DNA of 64,000 nucleotides from Photorhabdus caribbeanensis (lineage in GTDB: Bacteria; Pseudomonadota; Gammaproteobacteria; Enterobacterales; Enterobacteriaceae). A model generated the notes under the pieces. The model was given only the letters and a program-made list of their open reading frames with translations. It ran no database searches and was not told the DNA's origin. Positions 42,414 to 51,253 of the stretch are shown piece by piece. The position numbers and the translations under genes are program-made. The DNA lies in NCBI RefSeq assembly GCF_018448885.1, contig NZ_RCWB01000021.1, forward strand, positions 1-64,000, given 5' to 3'. Every line of letters begins with the position of its first letter. Position 1 is the stretch's first letter.

Positions 42414-42446
42414 AAAGGCCCTGAAAGCATGGCTTTCAGGGCCTGA
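42414..42446 (-). terminator. Terminator of the tRNA-Ala operon
   Basis: GGCCCTGAAAGC pairs perfectly with GCTTTCAGGGCC (12 bp, 3-nt loop) 10 bp past the second tRNA-Ala on the minus strand, followed by TTTTGG. It may also serve ypeB from the other side. Confidence 0.85.
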
Positions 42447-42452
42447 TAATTT

Positions 42453-42528
<76 letters not shown>

Positions 42529-42585
42529 ACGAGTGTGGTATTTCCTAATTTTAGTACCAAACACCTTGATTCAATATAAAGGATT

Positions 42586-42661
<76 letters not shown>

Positions 42662-42686
42662 AATCAAAATTAATGGAACGGGGCGC

Positions 42687-42715
42687 ATAATATGAAACCC
42701 TGCAAATACTGTCAA
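42687..42715 (-). promoter_or_regulatory. Strong sigma-70 promoter of the tRNA-Ala pair
   Basis: On the minus strand, TTGACA (42715-42710), 17-bp spacer, TATTAT (42692-42687), then a GC-rich discriminator GCGCCCC. This is a typical stringently controlled stable-RNA promoter. Confidence 0.9.
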
Positions 42716-42911
42716 CGGCTAACTTATCATTCTCACAACAAGCGTTGAAAAAGCCATCAATTTTATGATCAATTGACAAAATAGAGGCTGAGCAATGGGT
42801 TGAAGTGAAATAGAAGATGTTTGAAAAAGGTGTAAGAAGGTGACAATTAAATAGGATTTTTTGAAAACAGAAAGGCATCACATGTGATAAGTGACGCCTT
42901 TGATGTATTAA

Positions 42912-44330
42912 TTAAGATTGAGTTTCACGTTGAGCAATAAACTCCAGCGCTTGATTAATACGGGATAAAGTACGGGTTTGCCCGATAGCATGAATAGTGA
43001 CATCCACACCTGGGGATTGACCTGCACCGGTAGCAGCAACACGCAGTGGCATACCAATTTTACCCATGCCGACTTCCAGTTCATCAGCGGTGGATTGAAT
43101 GGCATGATGCACATTTTCTGGCGTCCAATCAGTAATTGAAGCTAGCTTTGTACGGACAACTTCAAGAGGTTGACGGGCAACTGGGCGTAAATGTTTCTTC
43201 GCCGCATCGGCATCAAATTCAGCAAAATCTTCATAGAAGTAGTGGCAGGATTCGGCCATTTCTTTCAGAGTCTTACAGCGTTCGCCCAGTAATTTAATCA
43301 GATCAACCAGTTGTGGACCATTATGGGTATCAATACCTTGTTGCTCCATGTGCCATGCTAGATGAACGGCAACTTTCTCTGGAGGCAGGGTATTAATATA
43401 GTGGTGGTTCAACCATTGCAGTTTTTCTGTATTGAATGCGCTGGCGGATTTATTGATAGCATCCAGGCTGAACAGCTCAGTCATTTCTTCAATGCTGAAA
43501 ATTTCTTGATCGCCGTGTGACCAACCCAAACGAACTAGATAATTCAGCAGTGCTTCTGGCAGGTAGCCATCATCACGGTATTGCATAACGCTCACTGCGC
43601 CGTGACGTTTGGACAGTTTTTTGCCATCATCACCGAGGATCATCGAAACGTGAGCATATTCGGGTACGGGAGCGCCGAGTGCTTTCAGAATATTAATTTG
43701 GCGAGGTGTATTATTGATATGGTCTTCACCGCGGATGACATGAGTGATCTCCATATCCCAGTCATCGATAACAACACAGAAATTATACGTAGGCGAGCCA
43801 TCGGTACGACGGATAATCAGATCATCAAGTTCCTGATTGCTGAACTCAATGGGACCCCGGATCTGATCATTAAAAACAACAGAACCTTCCTGTGGATTGC
43901 GGAAACGGACAACATGGGGCTGATCTGGGTTATGTTGACATGAATTATCACGGCAACGGCCGTCATAACGTGGTTTCTCGCCATTTGCCATTTGAGTTTC
44001 GCGCAATTCTTCCAGACGCTCTTTAGAACAATAGCAACGATAAGCACTGCCTTGTTCTAGCATGTGATCGATCGCCTGATTATAACGATCAAAGCGTTTC
44101 GTCTGATAATAAGGGCCTTCATCCCAATTCAGATTTAACCAGTTCATACCGTCCATAATGGCATTGATAGCTTCCTGAGTTGAGCGTTCAAGGTCAGTAT
44201 CCTCGATACGCAATACAAATTCGCCTTTGTTATGGCGGCTATATAACCAGGAATAAAGTGCGGTACGAGCACCGCCAACATGGAGATAGCCAGTTGGGCT
44301 TGGTGCGAAACGGGTTTTGATTTTACTCAT
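42912..44330 (-). CDS. gltX: Glutamyl-tRNA synthetase
   Basis: 472 residues, class I synthetase. HIGH-type motif [13 protein letters not shown] at the N terminus, zinc-binding Cys cluster (CYCSKERL with later GRCRDNSC), KLSKR in KKLSKRHGA near 238, and the C-terminal helical anticodon domain. Flanked by tRNA-Ala genes downstream and the divergent Val/Lys tRNA cluster upstream, as in E. coli. Confidence 0.97.
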   Translation of the reverse strand: MSKIKTRFAPSPTGYLHVGGARTALYSWLYSRHNKGEFVLRIEDTDLERSTQEAINAIMDGMNWLNLNWDEGPYYQTKRFDRYNQAIDHMLEQGSAYRCYCSKERLEELRETQMANGEKPRYDGRCRDNSCQHNPDQPHVVRFRNPQEGSVVFNDQIRGPIEFSNQELDDLIIRRTDGSPTYNFCVVIDDWDMEITHVIRGEDHINNTPRQINILKALGAPVPEYAHVSMILGDDGKKLSKRHGAVSVMQYRDDGYLPEALLNYLVRLGWSHGDQEIFSIEEMTELFSLDAINKSASAFNTEKLQWLNHHYINTLPPEKVAVHLAWHMEQQGIDTHNGPQLVDLIKLLGERCKTLKEMAESCHYFYEDFAEFDADAAKKHLRPVARQPLEVVRTKLASITDWTPENVHHAIQSTADELEVGMGKIGMPLRVAATGAGQSPGVDVTIHAIGQTRTLSRINQALEFIAQRETQS

Positions 44331-44555
44331 TGGGGATTGCCTTAATTACGTTTCACTTTTCAATGAACGTTATTGGTGATTTAAAGTAACAAAAGTGGGG
44401 GCTATTTTATCACTGCACTTTAATTCCTCAATGCTGTTAACGGGAAGTTGTTGAGAAAAGTCAGTGTATTTGTCTAAACTGTACCCTATAGTGATGATAA
44501 TTATCTCACCCTTGTTTAATTTTGAGGCGAACGATATTTTTCTCTAGAAAAAGCG

Positions 44556-44583
44556 TTGACTCATTCTGAACTATCCCTATAAT
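44556..44583 (+). promoter_or_regulatory. Promoter of the Val/Lys tRNA cluster
   Basis: TTGACT (44556-44561), 16-bp spacer, TATAAT (44578-44583), followed by the GC-rich discriminator GCGACCCC. The first tRNA-Val starts 18 bp later. No other promoter was seen inside the cluster, so all thirteen tRNA-like units could lie on one primary transcript. Confidence 0.9.
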
Positions 44584-44600
44584 GCGACCCCATCACGACG

Positions 44601-44676
44601 GGGCGATTAGCTCAGTTGGTAGAGCATCTCCCTTACAAGGAGGGGGTCATCAGTTCGAATCTGGTATCGCCCACCA
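44601..44676 (+). tRNA. tRNA-Val (TAC), copy 1
   Basis: 76 nt with encoded CCA; anticodon arm CTCCC-TTACAAG-GAG, anticodon TAC. D- and T-arms (GGTTCGAAT-type T-loop) intact. Corresponds to valU of E. coli. Confidence 0.98.
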
Positions 44677-44706
44677 TCTCGTTGTGATAAAAATGATTTT
44701 ATGATT

Positions 44707-44782
44707 GGGCGATTAGCTCAGTTGGTAGAGCATCTCCCTTACAAGGAGGGGGTCATCAGTTCGAATCTGGTATCGCCCACCA
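44707..44782 (+). tRNA. tRNA-Val (TAC), copy 2
   Basis: 76 nt, identical to copy 1. Corresponds to valX. Confidence 0.98.
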
Positions 44783-44827
44783 ATCATAAATTCAGTGGTA
44801 TAGAAGCAGTAATAGTCATCATGAAGT

Positions 44828-44903
44828 GGGCGATTAGCTCAGTTGGTAGAGCATCTCCCTTACAAGGAGGGGGTCATCAGTTCGAATCTGGTATCGCCCA
44901 CCA
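44828..44903 (+). tRNA. tRNA-Val (TAC), copy 3
   Basis: 76 nt, identical to copies 1 and 2. Corresponds to valY; in E. coli lysV follows, and here the tRNA-Lys series follows. Confidence 0.98.
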
Positions 44904-44946
44904 CTTCATTAGGATTATTTCAGGCGGTATCACATATCTTTGGTGC

Positions 44947-45022
44947 GGGTCGTTAGCTCAGTCGGTAGAGCAGTTGACTTTTAATCAATTGGTCGCAGGT
45001 TCGAATCCTGCACGACCCACCA
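44947..45022 (+). tRNA. tRNA-Lys (TTT), intact copy 1
   Basis: 76 nt with encoded CCA. Anticodon arm GTTGA-CTTTTAA-TCAAT, anticodon TTT. T-arm GCAGG-TTCGAAT-CCTGC is intact. Equivalent of E. coli lysV. Confidence 0.98.
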
Positions 45023-45057
45023 CTCCAAAAGGTATCCAGAGTAGTTCTCCTATAGAT

Positions 45058-45133
45058 GGGTCGTTAGCTCAGTCGGTAGAGCAGTTGACTTTTAATCAAT
45101 TGGTCGCAGGTTCGAATCCTGCACGACCCACCA
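45058..45133 (+). tRNA. tRNA-Lys (TTT), intact copy 2
   Basis: 76 nt, same sequence as copy 1. It is the last copy with a normal T-loop; the spacer after it (ending CTATAGAT) recurs between all later units. Confidence 0.98.
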
Positions 45134-45169
45134 TCTTCAAAAGATATCCAGAGTAGTTCCCCTATAGAT

Positions 45170-45309
45170 GGGTCGTTAGCTCAGTCGGTAGAGCAGTTGA
45201 CTTTTAATCAATTGGTCACAGGTTCGAGCCGAGCGAAGCGAGACAACAGCGCGTGAGCGCTGGCCCGGAGGGCGAGGCCGTAGGCCGAGTAATCCTGCAC
45301 GACCCACCA
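45170..45309 (+). tRNA. tRNA-Lys-like unit 3, with a 64-nt insertion in the T-loop
   Basis: 140 nt: a full tRNA-Lys(TTT) body with CCA, split between TTCGA and ATCCTGC by 64 nt beginning GCCGAGCGAAGCGAGAC and ending GGCCGAGTA. The insertion falls between T-loop positions 58 and 59 (or 57 and 58; one A is ambiguous). It holds hairpins CAGCGC-GTGA-GCGCTG, GCCC-GGA-GGGC and GGCC-GTA-GGCC. A private change, GGTCACA for GGTCGCA, affects the T-stem. Could be an unprocessed pseudo-tRNA or one that requires excision. Confidence 0.8.
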
Positions 45310-45345
45310 TCTTCAAAAGATATCCAGAGTAGTTCCCCTATAGAT

Positions 45346-45485
45346 GGGTCGTTAGCTCAGTCGGTAGAGCAGTTGACTTTTAATCAATTGATCGCAGGTT
45401 CGAGCCGAGCGAAGCGAGACAACAGCGCGTGAGCGCTGGCCCGGAGGGCGAGGCCGTAGGCCGAGTAATCCTGCACGACCCACCA
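45346..45485 (+). tRNA. tRNA-Lys-like unit 4, with T-loop insertion
   Basis: 140 nt. Same 64-nt insertion (hairpin loop GTGA). The variable loop has TGATC for TGGTC. Acceptor, D- and anticodon arms and CCA are intact. Confidence 0.8.
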
Positions 45486-45521
45486 TCTTCAGAAGATATC
45501 CAGAGTAGTTCCCCTATAGAT

Positions 45522-45661
45522 GGGTCGTTAGCTCAGTCGGTAGAGCAGTTGACTTTTAATCAATTGGTCGCAGGTTCGAGCCGAGCGAAGCGAGACAACA
45601 GCGCGTCAGCGCTGGCCCGGAGGGCGAGGCCGTAGGCCGAGTAATCCTGCACGACCCACCA
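45522..45661 (+). tRNA. tRNA-Lys-like unit 5, with T-loop insertion
   Basis: 140 nt. Same insertion but with hairpin loop GTCA; variable loop normal (TGGTC). All tRNA arms outside the insertion are intact. Confidence 0.8.
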
Positions 45662-45697
45662 TCTTCAAAAGATATCCAGAGTAGTTCCCCTATAGAT

Positions 45698-45837
45698 GGG
45701 TCGTTAGCTCAGTCGGTAGAGCAGTTGACTTTTAATCAATTGATCGCAGGTTCGAGCCGAGCGAAGCGAGACAACAGCGCGTCAGCGCTGGCCCGGAGGG
45801 CGAGGCCGTAGGCCGAGTAATCCTGCACGACCCACCA
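45698..45837 (+). tRNA. tRNA-Lys-like unit 6, with T-loop insertion
   Basis: 140 nt. Combines the TGATC variable loop of unit 4 with the GTCA hairpin loop of unit 5, which suggests recombination between repeats. Confidence 0.8.
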
Positions 45838-45873
45838 TCTTCAGAAGATATCCAGAGTAGTTCCCCTATAGAT

Positions 45874-46013
45874 GGGTCGTTAGCTCAGTCGGTAGAGCAG
45901 TTGACTTTTAATCAATTGATCGCAGGTTCGAGCCGAGCGAAGCGAGACAACAGCGCGTGAGCGCTGGCCCGGAGGGCGAGGCCGTAGGCCGAGTAATCCT
46001 GCACGACCCATCA
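45874..46013 (+). tRNA. tRNA-Lys-like unit 7, with T-loop insertion and altered 3' end
   Basis: 140 nt. TGATC variable loop and GTGA hairpin loop. The 3' end reads GACCCATCA, so the encoded CCA has become TCA; the mature end would need repair by CCA-adding enzyme. Confidence 0.78.
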
Positions 46014-46049
46014 TCTTCAAAAGATATCCAGAGTAGTTCTCCTATAGAT

Positions 46050-46189
46050 GGGTCGTTAGCTCAGTCGGTAGAGCAGTTGACTTTTAATCAATTGGTCGCA
46101 GGTTCGAACCGAGCGAAGCGAGACAACAGCGCGTCAGCGCTGGCCAGGAGGGCGAGGCCGTAGGCCGAGTAATCCTGCACGACCCACCA
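46050..46189 (+). tRNA. tRNA-Lys-like unit 8, with T-loop insertion
   Basis: 140 nt. The insertion begins ACCGAGCG instead of GCCGAGCG, has the GTCA hairpin loop, and has GGCCAGGAGGGC, which breaks one pair of the second hairpin. tRNA body normal. Confidence 0.78.
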
Positions 46190-46225
46190 TCTTCAGAAGA
46201 TATCCAGAGTAGTTCCCCTATAGAT

Positions 46226-46365
46226 GGGTCGTTAGCTCAGTCGGTAGAGCAGTTGACTTTTAATCAATGGGTCGCAGGTTCGAGCCGAGCGAAGCGAGAC
46301 AACAGCGCGTCAGCGCTGGCCCGGAGGGCGAGGCCGTAGGCCGAGTAATCCTGCACGACCCACCA
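46226..46365 (+). tRNA. tRNA-Lys-like unit 9, with T-loop insertion
   Basis: 140 nt. Sequence after the anticodon stem is GGGTC instead of TGGTC (variable-loop change); GTCA hairpin loop; otherwise as the others. Confidence 0.78.
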
Positions 46366-46400
46366 CTCCAAAAGATATTCAGAGTAGTTCCCTTATAGAT

Positions 46401-46500
46401 GGGTCGTTAGCTCAGCTGGTAGAGCAGTTGATTTTTAATCAATGGGTCGCAGGTTCGAGCCGAGCGAAGCGAGACAACAGCGCGTGAGCGCTGGCCCGAA
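46401..46500 (+). pseudogene. Truncated tRNA-Lys-like unit 10
   Basis: Starts as a tRNA-Lys (with CAGCTGG in the D-loop and an anticodon arm GTTGA-TTTTTAA-TCAAT) and enters the same insertion, but stops inside it after GCTGGCCCG. It then runs into a truncated ERIC repeat. The 3' half of the T-arm, the acceptor strand and CCA are missing, so it cannot form a tRNA. Confidence 0.85.
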
Positions 46501-46505
46501 GAATA

Positions 46506-46590
46506 TATACCCTAAAGATTTCAAGATGCATCGCGACGGTAAGGAAGCGAATCCCAGGGAGCATAGATAACTATATGACCGGGATGAGTG
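46506..46590 (+). repeat. ERIC-type repeat, copy 5, truncated at its right end
   Basis: Starts TATACCCTAAAGATTTCAAG and continues to GACCGGGATGAGTGCAAG; the last about 40 bp of the element are missing. It directly follows the broken tRNA-Lys unit 10, so the ERIC and the end of the tRNA array were cut in related events. Confidence 0.8.
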
Positions 46591-46683
46591 CAAGTTATTC
46601 ACTCCTAAACGATCTATACCAATAATGCCAGATGGGATAAGCTTTACCTAATTGTTGTACTAGCTGATTATTAGGATATAAAA

Positions 46684-47649
46684 ATGAATCTCTACGGACT
46701 TGTTGCTGATATTGGCGGCACTAATGCCAGATTAGCACTTTGCAATTTGGAAAATGGGGCTATTGAGCGGATTGAAACGTATAGTGCGAAACAACACGCC
46801 GGATTAGAATCTATTATCAGTCACTATTTAGCGGAACAAAAAACAGTAGTGACTTATGCATGTATTGCTATTGCTTGTCCGATAAACGGTGATTGGGTAG
46901 AAATGACCAATCACCAATGGGCATTTTCTATTAGTGAGCTGAAACAGACACTTGGGCTAGAAAAATTAGATGTGATCAATGACTTCACGGCTGTATCTAT
47001 GGCGATTCCCATGCTGACAGAAGAATACAAGGTGCAATTAGGAGGAGGGGAAGCGGTTAAAGACAAACCGATAGCGGTTTACGGGGCAGGGACTGGCCTT
47101 GGTGTCGCTCATTTGATCAAAGTAGACAAGCAATGGGTAAGCTTACCTGGTGAAGGTGGTCATGTAGATTTTGCCGCGAATAGTGAAGAACAAGATGCAA
47201 TATTGGCTGTTTTACGGCGTAAATTTGGGCATGTTTCAGTAGAAAGAATTTTGTCCGGTAGTGGGTTGGTAAACCTTTATCAGGCCATTGCCATTTTGGA
47301 TAATTGTCAGCCGGAAGATTTAGAACCAGAAACCGTGACGCAACGAGCATTGGATGAAAGTTGTCAATATTGCCATCGTGCTCTGACACTATTTTGTGAA
47401 ATTATGGGACGATTTGGTGGAAATTTAGCGTTAAATATGGGGACTTTTGGTGGTGTGTATATCGCTGGTGGTATAGTGCCGCGGTTTCTTGATTTCTTTA
47501 AGCAATCGAATTTTCTTCATGGATTTGAAGATAAAGGGCGCTTTAAACCGTTAATACAACAGATTCCTGTTTATTTGATTACTCATCCACAACCAGGATT
47601 ATTAGGTTCAGGTACCTATTTACGGCAACAGCTTTCACGTATTAATTAA
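46684..47649 (+). CDS. glk: Glucokinase
   Basis: 321 residues. The ATP-binding [12 protein letters not shown] motif at the N terminus, [11 protein letters not shown] with the catalytic Asp, [11 protein letters not shown], and the [11 protein letters not shown] segment are typical of the bacterial Glk type. It phosphorylates internal glucose. It is the last gene of the gltX-side block before an 885-bp gap. Confidence 0.96.
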   Translation: MNLYGLVADIGGTNARLALCNLENGAIERIETYSAKQHAGLESIISHYLAEQKTVVTYACIAIACPINGDWVEMTNHQWAFSISELKQTLGLEKLDVINDFTAVSMAIPMLTEEYKVQLGGGEAVKDKPIAVYGAGTGLGVAHLIKVDKQWVSLPGEGGHVDFAANSEEQDAILAVLRRKFGHVSVERILSGSGLVNLYQAIAILDNCQPEDLEPETVTQRALDESCQYCHRALTLFCEIMGRFGGNLALNMGTFGGVYIAGGIVPRFLDFFKQSNFLHGFEDKGRFKPLIQQIPVYLITHPQPGLLGSGTYLRQQLSRIN

Positions 47650-48534
47650 ATTATAAGGTCAGATATATATTTCAAAATTAATGATTGTATATATCTGACT
47701 GGAATTTTCTAAATGTCAATATTGCAGCGTTATATTAATATTGAAAGCCATGAAAATCTATTTTGTTTTCGAGTATTTATTGTTTTATTTAGATGAAATC
47801 TTGGTTTAATAATATCGTTGTGAATTTATAAGAATAAATTTAAAGAATAGATATTATGATTTTGATGATTAATGATTGAAATTATTTATTCTATAATTCA
47901 CATTGAAATAATAATGGCGATGATAATTTTCCCATATAATTTATATGGTTACGATTTATTTTGGTAAAATTTAAATGTTATATTCAAATAAAAAATTTAC
48001 AATTTTATTAAAACATATTTACTGTTAAGATTTAATGATAATAAACATACATCTCTATGAATTTAAACTGTTTTACTGTCTATAATCAATCTTCCCATGC
48101 GTTGCTTAATCTCCTTTGATTAAATTTATTGTCGGCAATGTTGCAACCAGGTTTTATCATTATCTGGGTGTAATATCAGAATAAATTATTATGTGATTAT
48201 CAACGCCTAAATAGATAGTATTAAAAGATTGATATGACATTTGACAATGAGTAAATAGGTCTTATGACATTATTTACTATCATCATTAAAACTTTTTGCA
48301 ATATAGTGATGATTTATTATCCTGCTTGTGGGAAGCCTTTAACATGATAATGAGATTTATATTCACAATATTTATGTAACTGATTGATTTGTTTTAGATG
48401 AAAAGCGGATATTTTATTATGCTGTTTTTCATGTTTAAATACTTTTAAGTTATTGAAATTTTAATTGTTTTGTTTTCTCTTTTTATACTTTATAATCCGT
48501 AAAAATTTTTTATTTAGAACAGTACTGGATAGAA
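47650..48534. other. Large AT-rich gap between glk and seqA
   Basis: 885 bp with no convincing frame, tRNA or repeat. In E. coli glk and seqA lie far apart on the chromosome, so this is probably a rearrangement junction; E. coli has ybfF upstream of seqA, not found here. The seqA promoter must lie in its right part, but I could not fix it. Confidence 0.6.
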
Positions 48535-49059
48535 ATGAAAACGATAGAAGTTGATGAAGACCTTTACCGCTATATTGCCAGCCACACACAACATATTGGT
48601 GAAAGTGCATCTGATATTTTACGGCGCATGTTGAAATTTAACGCCGAGCAGCCAGTACAAAGTGCACAGCCTATCGATGCTGTGGAGAAAGCGCCGGTAG
48701 CTCGCCAGCGTGATTCTGTCCGTGTGATACGTGAATTGTTACTTTCAGATGACTATTCTGATAAGAAAAAATCTGTTGAGCGTTTTATGTTGCTCTTATC
48801 TACATTATACAGCTTGAACAGTGAAAGTTTTTCCCAGACGACTGATGCTATGCATGGCCGTACTCGTGTTTATTTTGCTGGTGATGAGCAGACATTGCTC
48901 GCCAGTGGTAAACAGACTAAACCTCGTCATATTCCAGGTACGCCTTTTTGGGTAATCACTAATACCAATACTGACCGTAAGCGTAATATGGTTGAGCAAA
49001 TTATGCAGGATATGAAATTCACAGCCAATTTTATCGACAAGGTGTGTGGCACAATTTAA
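48535..49059 (+). CDS. seqA: Negative modulator of replication initiation SeqA
   Basis: 174 residues. N-terminal oligomerisation helix (MKTIEVDEDLYRYIASHTQH) and a C-terminal domain (about 70-174) that binds hemimethylated GATC, with RTRVYFAGDEQTLLASG. The linker (about 38-65) is similar in size to E. coli. Followed after 61 bp by pgm, the known seqA-pgm operon. Confidence 0.95.
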   Translation: MKTIEVDEDLYRYIASHTQHIGESASDILRRMLKFNAEQPVQSAQPIDAVEKAPVARQRDSVRVIRELLLSDDYSDKKKSVERFMLLLSTLYSLNSESFSQTTDAMHGRTRVYFAGDEQTLLASGKQTKPRHIPGTPFWVITNTNTDRKRNMVEQIMQDMKFTANFIDKVCGTI

Positions 49060-49120
49060 CTGATTAAGGCTGTGCTGACAGACAAAGTTCAGTACAGCTC
49101 TTGTCCAGGGGAGATTTAAA

Positions 49121-50761
49121 GTGGTAAATCATCCGCGTGCGGGACAGATTGCCCGCCAAAGTGATCTGATAAATGTAGCGCAACTTACATCGCAGTATTA
49201 CACCTTACATCCTCAGCCGGAAAACTCTGAGCATAAGGTTAAATTTGGTACATCCGGTCATCGTGGCAGCTCTCAGCGTTACAGCTTTAATGAGGCGCAT
49301 ATTCTGGCAATTACTCAGGCTGTTGCAGAAGTTCGCAAGCAACGGGGAATCAATGGCCCTTGTTATGTGGGTAAAGATACCCATGCTTTATCAGAAGCGG
49401 CATTTATTTCTGTATTGGAAGTCTTGACGGCTAACAGCGTCAATGTGATTGTGCAGGAAAATAATGGATTTACGCCAACACCTGCGATTTCTCATGCCAT
49501 CCTCTGTTATAACCGCTTGGGGAAAGCGTTGGCTGACGGGATTGTTATTACCCCTTCTCATAACCCACCAGAAGACGGGGGGATTAAATATAATCCACCT
49601 GATGGCGGCCCCGCAGATACAGATTTGACAGCAATTATAGAACATCGTGCTAATGAGTTGCTTACAGAAGGTCTGAAAGGCGTTAAGCGTTTGCCGTTTG
49701 CTCAGGTGTTGAACAGTGAATATTTGCATCAGCAGGATTTAGTTGAACCATATGTTAGCGCGTTGGGTGATGTGGTTGATATGGCTGCTATTCAGCAGGC
49801 CGGGCTGAAAATCGGTATTGATCCTTTAGGGGGCTCTGGCATTGCATTTTGGCAGCGTATCGGCGAGCGTTACAACTTGGATCTGACATTGGTTAATGAT
49901 CAAGTTGATCAGACATTTCGTTTTATGCATCTGGATCATGATGGCGTCATTCGTATGGATTGCTCATCTCCTTGGGCAATGGCAGGTTTGTTAGCCATGC
50001 GCGATAAGTTTGATCTGGCTTTTGCAAACGATCCTGATTATGACCGCCACGGTATTGTCACCCCCGCTGGTTTGATGAATCCGAACCACTATCTGGCAAC
50101 CGCGATAAATTACCTATTCCGCCATCGTCCGCAATGGTCAGAAGGTGTTGCGGTAGGTAAGACATTGGTATCCAGTGCCATGATTGATCGGGTTGTCGCC
50201 GATCTTGGTCGTAAATTGGTGGAAGTGCCCGTAGGTTTTAAGTGGTTTGTTGATGGGTTACATAAAGGTGAGTTAGGCTTTGGCGGGGAGGAGAGTGCCG
50301 GGGCTTCTTTCTTACGTTTTGATGGTACGCCGTGGTCTACAGATAAAGATGGGATTATCTTGTGTTTGCTGGCGGCAGAGATGACCGCAGTAACAGGGGA
50401 AAACCCGCAGCAGCATTACAATAAGTTGGCAGCCCGTTTCGGTACGCCAAGTTACAGTCGTATTCAGGCGTCGGCAACTTATCAGCAGAAGGCATTATTA
50501 GCCAAGTTATCACCAGAAATGGTGAAAGCGGATAAGCTTGCTGGTGATCCCATCACAGCCCGGTTGACAAAAGCTTCTGGTAACGGCGCGTCAATAGGTG
50601 GTCTAAAAGTGATAACAGAAAATGGCTGGTTTGCTGCTCGTCCATCGGGGACAGAAGAAGCCTATAAAATTTATTGTGAAAGTCTCCTTGGCCCTGAGCA
50701 CCGGCAGAAAATTGAGCAGGAAGCACTGGATATCGTTAACCAGGTTTTTGCCGCTGGTTGA
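49121..50761 (+). CDS. pgm: Phosphoglucomutase (alpha-D-glucose phosphate-specific)
   Basis: 546 residues. Phosphoserine loop [11 protein letters not shown], metal-binding DPDYDRHG, sugar-binding [11 protein letters not shown] and phosphate-binding [13 protein letters not shown] are intact. Interconverts glucose-1-phosphate and glucose-6-phosphate. GTG start with GGGGAGA upstream. Terminator right after. Confidence 0.97.
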   Translation: MVNHPRAGQIARQSDLINVAQLTSQYYTLHPQPENSEHKVKFGTSGHRGSSQRYSFNEAHILAITQAVAEVRKQRGINGPCYVGKDTHALSEAAFISVLEVLTANSVNVIVQENNGFTPTPAISHAILCYNRLGKALADGIVITPSHNPPEDGGIKYNPPDGGPADTDLTAIIEHRANELLTEGLKGVKRLPFAQVLNSEYLHQQDLVEPYVSALGDVVDMAAIQQAGLKIGIDPLGGSGIAFWQRIGERYNLDLTLVNDQVDQTFRFMHLDHDGVIRMDCSSPWAMAGLLAMRDKFDLAFANDPDYDRHGIVTPAGLMNPNHYLATAINYLFRHRPQWSEGVAVGKTLVSSAMIDRVVADLGRKLVEVPVGFKWFVDGLHKGELGFGGEESAGASFLRFDGTPWSTDKDGIILCLLAAEMTAVTGENPQQHYNKLAARFGTPSYSRIQASATYQQKALLAKLSPEMVKADKLAGDPITARLTKASGNGASIGGLKVITENGWFAARPSGTEEAYKIYCESLLGPEHRQKIEQEALDIVNQVFAAG

Positions 50762-50782
50762 TCTTTTGGGCCGATTAAAAAG

Positions 50783-50824
50783 AATCCGCAACAGTGATAA
50801 CAGCTTTTGCGGATTTTTTATTTT
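50783..50824 (+). terminator. Terminator of seqA-pgm
   Basis: AATCCGCAA and TTGCGGATT arms around a 15-nt loop, followed by TTTTTATTTTT. Confidence 0.85.
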
Positions 50825-51253
50825 TCAGCCCAGAGCAACCATTAATGCGCCGGCAGTAATCAGTGCAACACCACCTGCGGCCATCAGTGATATCTTTTCA
50901 CCAAATAAGATGACGGCCAAGATGACAGCAAACACGACACTGAGTTTATCAATCGGGGCAACCTGAGAAACATTGCCGTTTCTAATTGCCAGAAAGTAAA
51001 ACAACCATGATAATGCCCCAGCCACACCGCTTAAAATGATAAAAAACAGCGCTTTGCGGTTTGCCAGTATTTCACTTACCAGATTTAATTTTCCCTGTAC
51101 TACAACGACACCGACAAGAAACAACGCCATAATGACTGCTCGTATCGCTGTTGCTGTATTGGCATCAAGATTTTGCAAACCGATTTTCCCGAAGATAGCG
51201 ACTAAAGCAGCAGTAAACGCTGATAATAAGGCATAGATAAGCCAGGTACCCAT
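50825..51253 (-). CDS. EamA-type half-size transporter
   Basis: 142 residues, five hydrophobic segments, a single EamA repeat (drug/metabolite transporter superfamily), where most members carry two. Resembles the small family with GTWLIYALLSAFTAALVAIF at the N terminus and DKLSVVFAVILAVILFGEKI near the C terminus, which must function as a dimer. Substrate unknown. Convergent with pgm, sharing its terminator region. Confidence 0.85.
   Translation of the reverse strand: MGTWLIYALLSAFTAALVAIFGKIGLQNLDANTATAIRAVIMALFLVGVVVVQGKLNLVSEILANRKALFFIILSGVAGALSWLFYFLAIRNGNVSQVAPIDKLSVVFAVILAVILFGEKISLMAAGGVALITAGALMVALG

Larger units (their letters stand above)
45170..46500 (+). repeat. Tandem array of a 176-bp repeat unit (tRNA-Lys, T-loop insertion, spacer)
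   Basis: Starts at 45170, 45346, 45522, 45698, 45874, 46050, 46226 and 46401 are spaced 176 bp apart (175 for the last). Each unit is a 140-nt split tRNA-Lys plus a 36-nt spacer containing TATCCAGAGTAGTTC. The few variants are reshuffled between units, as expected for unequal crossing-over. Confidence 0.95.

Noticed and set aside
44701-45156. Open frame across the tRNA genes giving repeated LAQSVEQLTFNQLVAGSN
   Set aside because: It is a translation of tRNA-Val and tRNA-Lys genes and has no protein meaning. The same applies to frames at 45429-45635 and 45957-46163.
45237-45300. Group I or group II intron in tRNA-Lys
   Set aside because: The insert is only 64 nt, lies in the T-loop rather than the anticodon loop, and lacks the conserved core elements of either intron class.
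45170-46500. CRISPR-like array
   Set aside because: The 176-bp repeats have no unique spacers; the 36-nt spacers are nearly identical and the unit is a tRNA-Lys with an insertion.
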